Positions 21,414-23,846 of a DNA stretch of 23,846 nucleotides are shown piece by piece. Below the pieces are notes generated by a model. That model was not told where the DNA came from. It did no database searches and saw nothing but the letters and a program-made list of their open reading frames with translations. The position numbers and the translations under genes were made by a program. Origin of the DNA: JAFGJU01 sp964570935 (lineage in GTDB: Bacteria > Eisenbacteria > RBG-16-71-46 > JAFGJU01). Position 1 is the first letter of the stretch. Every line of letters begins with the position of its first letter. The stretch covers positions 1 through 23,846 of the forward strand of contig CAZMZP010000029.1 in NCBI GenBank assembly GCA_964570935.1, in the 5' to 3' direction.

Positions 21414-23846
21414 CTAGCTCATCTCCCCGAACCAGCCTCGTCGCTCCAACCACTTCGCCAGTTCGAGCACCGGCACGATCGTAGCTGAAGCGCCGATCAA
21501 GATGGCCCATTCCATCGGTTGCAGGCTGATCGTGCCGAATGGCTTCTGCAAGACGGGGACATAGATGATCAGAATCAACAGCACGAGTTCCCAGAACACG
21601 GCCAGATTCAGCCATCGATTGGCGAACGGGCGATGCACTACCGAAGTCCGGTCGGATCGGAAGTTGTACGCCTTCAGAAACTGGATCAGGACCAGAGAGA
21701 CGAAGGTCATCGCCATCGCTTCAGTGGTGCTGCGGCCGGACTCGAGCGCCCAGGCAAATATTCCGACGTTGATCGCGGCGGACCATCCGCCGCCGACCAT
21801 CATCAGTGTGACCACCGGCCGCGTGAAGATGCCGGTCCGCGGATTGCGCGGCGGGCGGCGCATCAGATCGGGCTCGGGCGGGTCGACCGCGAGCGCCAGC
21901 GCCGGCAGGCCGTCCGTGGCCAGATTGACGTACAGAATCTGCACCGCGGTCAGCGGCAAAGGCAGTCCCAGCAGCGTTGCCCCGGCCATCAAACCGATCT
22001 CGCCCACGTTCGACGACAGCAGGAACATCAGGTACTTCTTGATGTTGCCGAAGATCCCGCGCCCCTCTTCTACCGCGGCAACTATCGAGGCGAAGTTGTC
22101 GTCGGTGAGCGTCATGGCGGCGGCCTCTCTCGCCACATCGGTGCCAGTGATTCCCATCGCGATGCCGATGTCGGCCTTCTTCAACGCGGGCGCGTCGTTC
22201 ACGCCGTCGCCCGTCATGGCGACGACGTGCCCCTGCTTCTGCAGGGCCGTGACGACCCGCAGCTTGTGGGCCGGTGTGACGCGCGCGTACACATCGATGG
22301 CGTCCACATCGTCGTCGAAGGCAGCGTCGCTCATCACTTCGAGTTCCAAGCCGGTCACGACTCGGCCCTGCTTGAGTATGCCAAGCTCACGCGCGATCGC
22401 CCGGGCGGTGATCGGATGGTCTCCGGTGATCATCACGACACGAATGCCAGCGCTTTCGCACGTTTGGATCGCAGCTCCGGCCTCCGCGCGTGGCGGATCG
22501 ATCATCCCCATCAGACCGAGAAAGGTCATTCCCCGCTCCGCGTTCTCCGGAGTCGCCTGCGCCTTGCTTGCCACGGCCAGCACGCGCAGCGCCCTCTCTC
22601 CCATACGGTTGGCCGATTCCAGGATCGCCTGCCGAAGCGGTGCATCAAGGCGCGCCTCACCATCGACCGTCAGTTGCGACTCACAGGAATCGAGAATGAC
22701 CTCTGGTGCGCCCTTGCCATAGGCGACGACGCCATGGGCCGCAGTGTGCAGCGTGGTCATGCGCTTGGTTTCAGAGGCAAACGGTATTTCGTGCACGCGC
22801 GGGAATCGTGCGTCGAGGTCGATCTTATTCAAGCCGGCCTTGGCTGCCACCGCCACCAACGCGCCCTCGGTCGGGTCACCTTTGACATGCCAGAGGCCGT
22901 CCGCCTCTCGGCGCACGATGTGTGCGTCGGAGGCCAAAGCGGCGGCCTGGAGCAGCCGATCGAGCGCCTTTGACATTTCGATTCGACGACCATCGCGCGA
23001 GAACTCACCATTCGGCTCGTAACCTGCCCCGGACACCTCCAACACTTGATTCGCCACGTAAAGCTCGCGGACGGTCATCTGATCCCTGGTGAGCGTGCCT
23101 GTCTTGTCGGAGCAGATGACGGACGTGCTGCCGAGTGTCTCAACTGCAGGCAGGCGGCGCATCAGTGCACGCCGTTTGACCAACCGCTGAACGCCGCGGG
23201 CCAGCGAGATCGTGACCACCGCCGGCAGCGCCTCGGGCACGACCGCCACGGCAAGCGCGATCCCTAAGACCAGCATCTCGATGAGCGGCTGACCGCGGGA
23301 CACACCAAGTACCACGATGATGGCCACAACGACGAACGCGGCCTGCGCCAGCTTGCGTCCCAGCCTGTCCAGGGTTTGCTGCAACGGTGTCTTGCTGGTC
23401 TCGACCGTTTGGAGCAACTGGGCGATCTCGCCGAACTCGGTCCTCATGCCAGTCGCGACGATTATGCCGCGCCCCCGGCCATACGTCGCCGTCGTACCCG
23501 CGTAGGCCATGTTCCTGCGGTCCCCCAGCGCCAGGTCCGCGCTGACGAGCGAGGCGGTGTGTTTGTCGACCGGAACGGATTCGCCGGTGAGCGCTGCTTC
23601 CTGCATCTGCAGATTGATGGCCTCGATCAATCGCACGTCCGCAGGGATCCGGTCGCCCGCGCGCAGGATCACGACGTCACCGGGCACGAGTTCCCGCGCG
23701 GCAACCTCGGTCTCCTCTCCATCCCGCAGCACGGTCGCAGTTGGGGCGCCCATCTCCCGCAGTGCCTCAATGGCGCGTTCAGCTCGGTATTCCTGCAGGA
23801 ACCCGAGCACGACCGCGAACAGGACGATCACGGTAATGGCAGCGGC
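21414..23846 (-). CDS. P-type Ca2+-transporting ATPase (P2A, PMR1/SERCA-like), 5' end off window
   Basis: The visible 810 residues lack only the start (amino membrane part). They pump Ca2+ (or Mn2+) across the membrane using an aspartyl phosphate. Visible parts are the actuator domain with LTGES, the M4 PEALP loop, the phosphorylation site DKTGT (Asp codon 23106-23108), the nucleotide domain, MITGDHPITA, and the hinge MTGDGVNDAPALKKADIGIAMGITGTDVA. The carboxy membrane region follows. The ligand residues of M5 (SSNVGE) and M6 (VNLATDGLPA) match the SERCA N768, E771, N796, T799 and D800. The M8 acid (E908) appears to be Gln in VLIQFLKAYN, which may mean one ion per cycle. The last codon is followed by the attC at 21364, so it may be a large integron cassette. 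It extends beyond the right edge. Confidence 0.92.
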   Translation of the reverse strand, partial: AAAITVIVLFAVVLGFLQEYRAERAIEALREMGAPTATVLRDGEETEVAARELVPGDVVILRAGDRIPADVRLIEAINLQMQEAALTGESVPVDKHTASLVSADLALGDRRNMAYAGTTATYGRGRGIIVATGMRTEFGEIAQLLQTVETSKTPLQQTLDRLGRKLAQAAFVVVAIIVVLGVSRGQPLIEMLVLGIALAVAVVPEALPAVVTISLARGVQRLVKRRALMRRLPAVETLGSTSVICSDKTGTLTRDQMTVRELYVANQVLEVSGAGYEPNGEFSRDGRRIEMSKALDRLLQAAALASDAHIVRREADGLWHVKGDPTEGALVAVAAKAGLNKIDLDARFPRVHEIPFASETKRMTTLHTAAHGVVAYGKGAPEVILDSCESQLTVDGEARLDAPLRQAILESANRMGERALRVLAVASKAQATPENAERGMTFLGLMGMIDPPRAEAGAAIQTCESAGIRVVMITGDHPITARAIARELGILKQGRVVTGLELEVMSDAAFDDDVDAIDVYARVTPAHKLRVVTALQKQGHVVAMTGDGVNDAPALKKADIGIAMGITGTDVAREAAAMTLTDDNFASIVAAVEEGRGIFGNIKKYLMFLLSSNVGEIGLMAGATLLGLPLPLTAVQILYVNLATDGLPALALAVDPPEPDLMRRPPRNPRTGIFTRPVVTLMMVGGGWSAAINVGIFAWALESGRSTTEAMAMTFVSLVLIQFLKAYNFRSDRTSVVHRPFANRWLNLAVFWELVLLILIIYVPVLQKPFGTISLQPMEWAILIGASATIVPVLELAKWLERRGWFGEMS

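Overview
The window is GC-rich bacterial DNA with a Gram-negative cell plan: lipoprotein signals, two outer-membrane beta-barrel proteins and periplasmic proteases. The DUF4837-type lipoprotein, the PorV/OMPP1-like barrel, the WSPDG-repeat (TolB-like) propeller and an S9 peptidase with a long extra N-terminal part suggest an uncultured FCB-type lineage (for example Eisenbacteria or relatives). That placement is inference. No rRNA or tRNA was seen.

Left end (1-3225): a secreted TolB-like beta-propeller gene on the minus strand, then a complete IS3-family insertion sequence (1427-2737) with recognisable inverted repeats, orfA/orfB and a T-TTT-TTC frameshift signal. Its right end cuts into a decayed fragment of a VirD4/TraG-type conjugative coupling ATPase. 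This is a scar of mobile DNA.

Core (3226-12221, all minus strand): one housekeeping run reads TPR protein - efp - accB - pilT - accC - comB-like, from a promoter at 8468-8496. It combines translation of polyproline stretches, the first step of fatty-acid synthesis and a type IV pilus retraction motor. Upstream of it are a DUF4837-type lipoprotein with its own promoter and an ECF sigma factor - zinc-finger anti-sigma - HtrA-like operon. The HtrA-like protein has lost two of its three catalytic residues. The sigma operon has a near-consensus promoter followed at once by a hairpin.

Middle (12513-17790): a secreted S9 prolyl-oligopeptidase-type enzyme reads leftward. Facing rightward are a Tyr/Trp-rich lipoprotein with a CxxCH motif and a PorV/OMPP1-like outer-membrane protein. 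The rightward pair starts from a good promoter that abuts three 32-bp tandem repeats and ends at a strong bidirectional terminator.

Right end (17842-23846): an M24 metallopeptidase and two small unknown genes, then what I read as an integron gene-cassette array. Three integron-type attC sites (19714-19807, 20357-20426, 21306-21364) lie in the same orientation. Each sits just after a leftward gene, and they bracket an outer-membrane protein cassette and a broken SRPBCC-domain cassette. A P-type Ca2+-ATPase running off the window precedes the first site. No integrase gene is in view. The last attC joins directly onto an open frame that looks cut at its 5' end, which suggests the array ends there. 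This array is the most notable system in the window.
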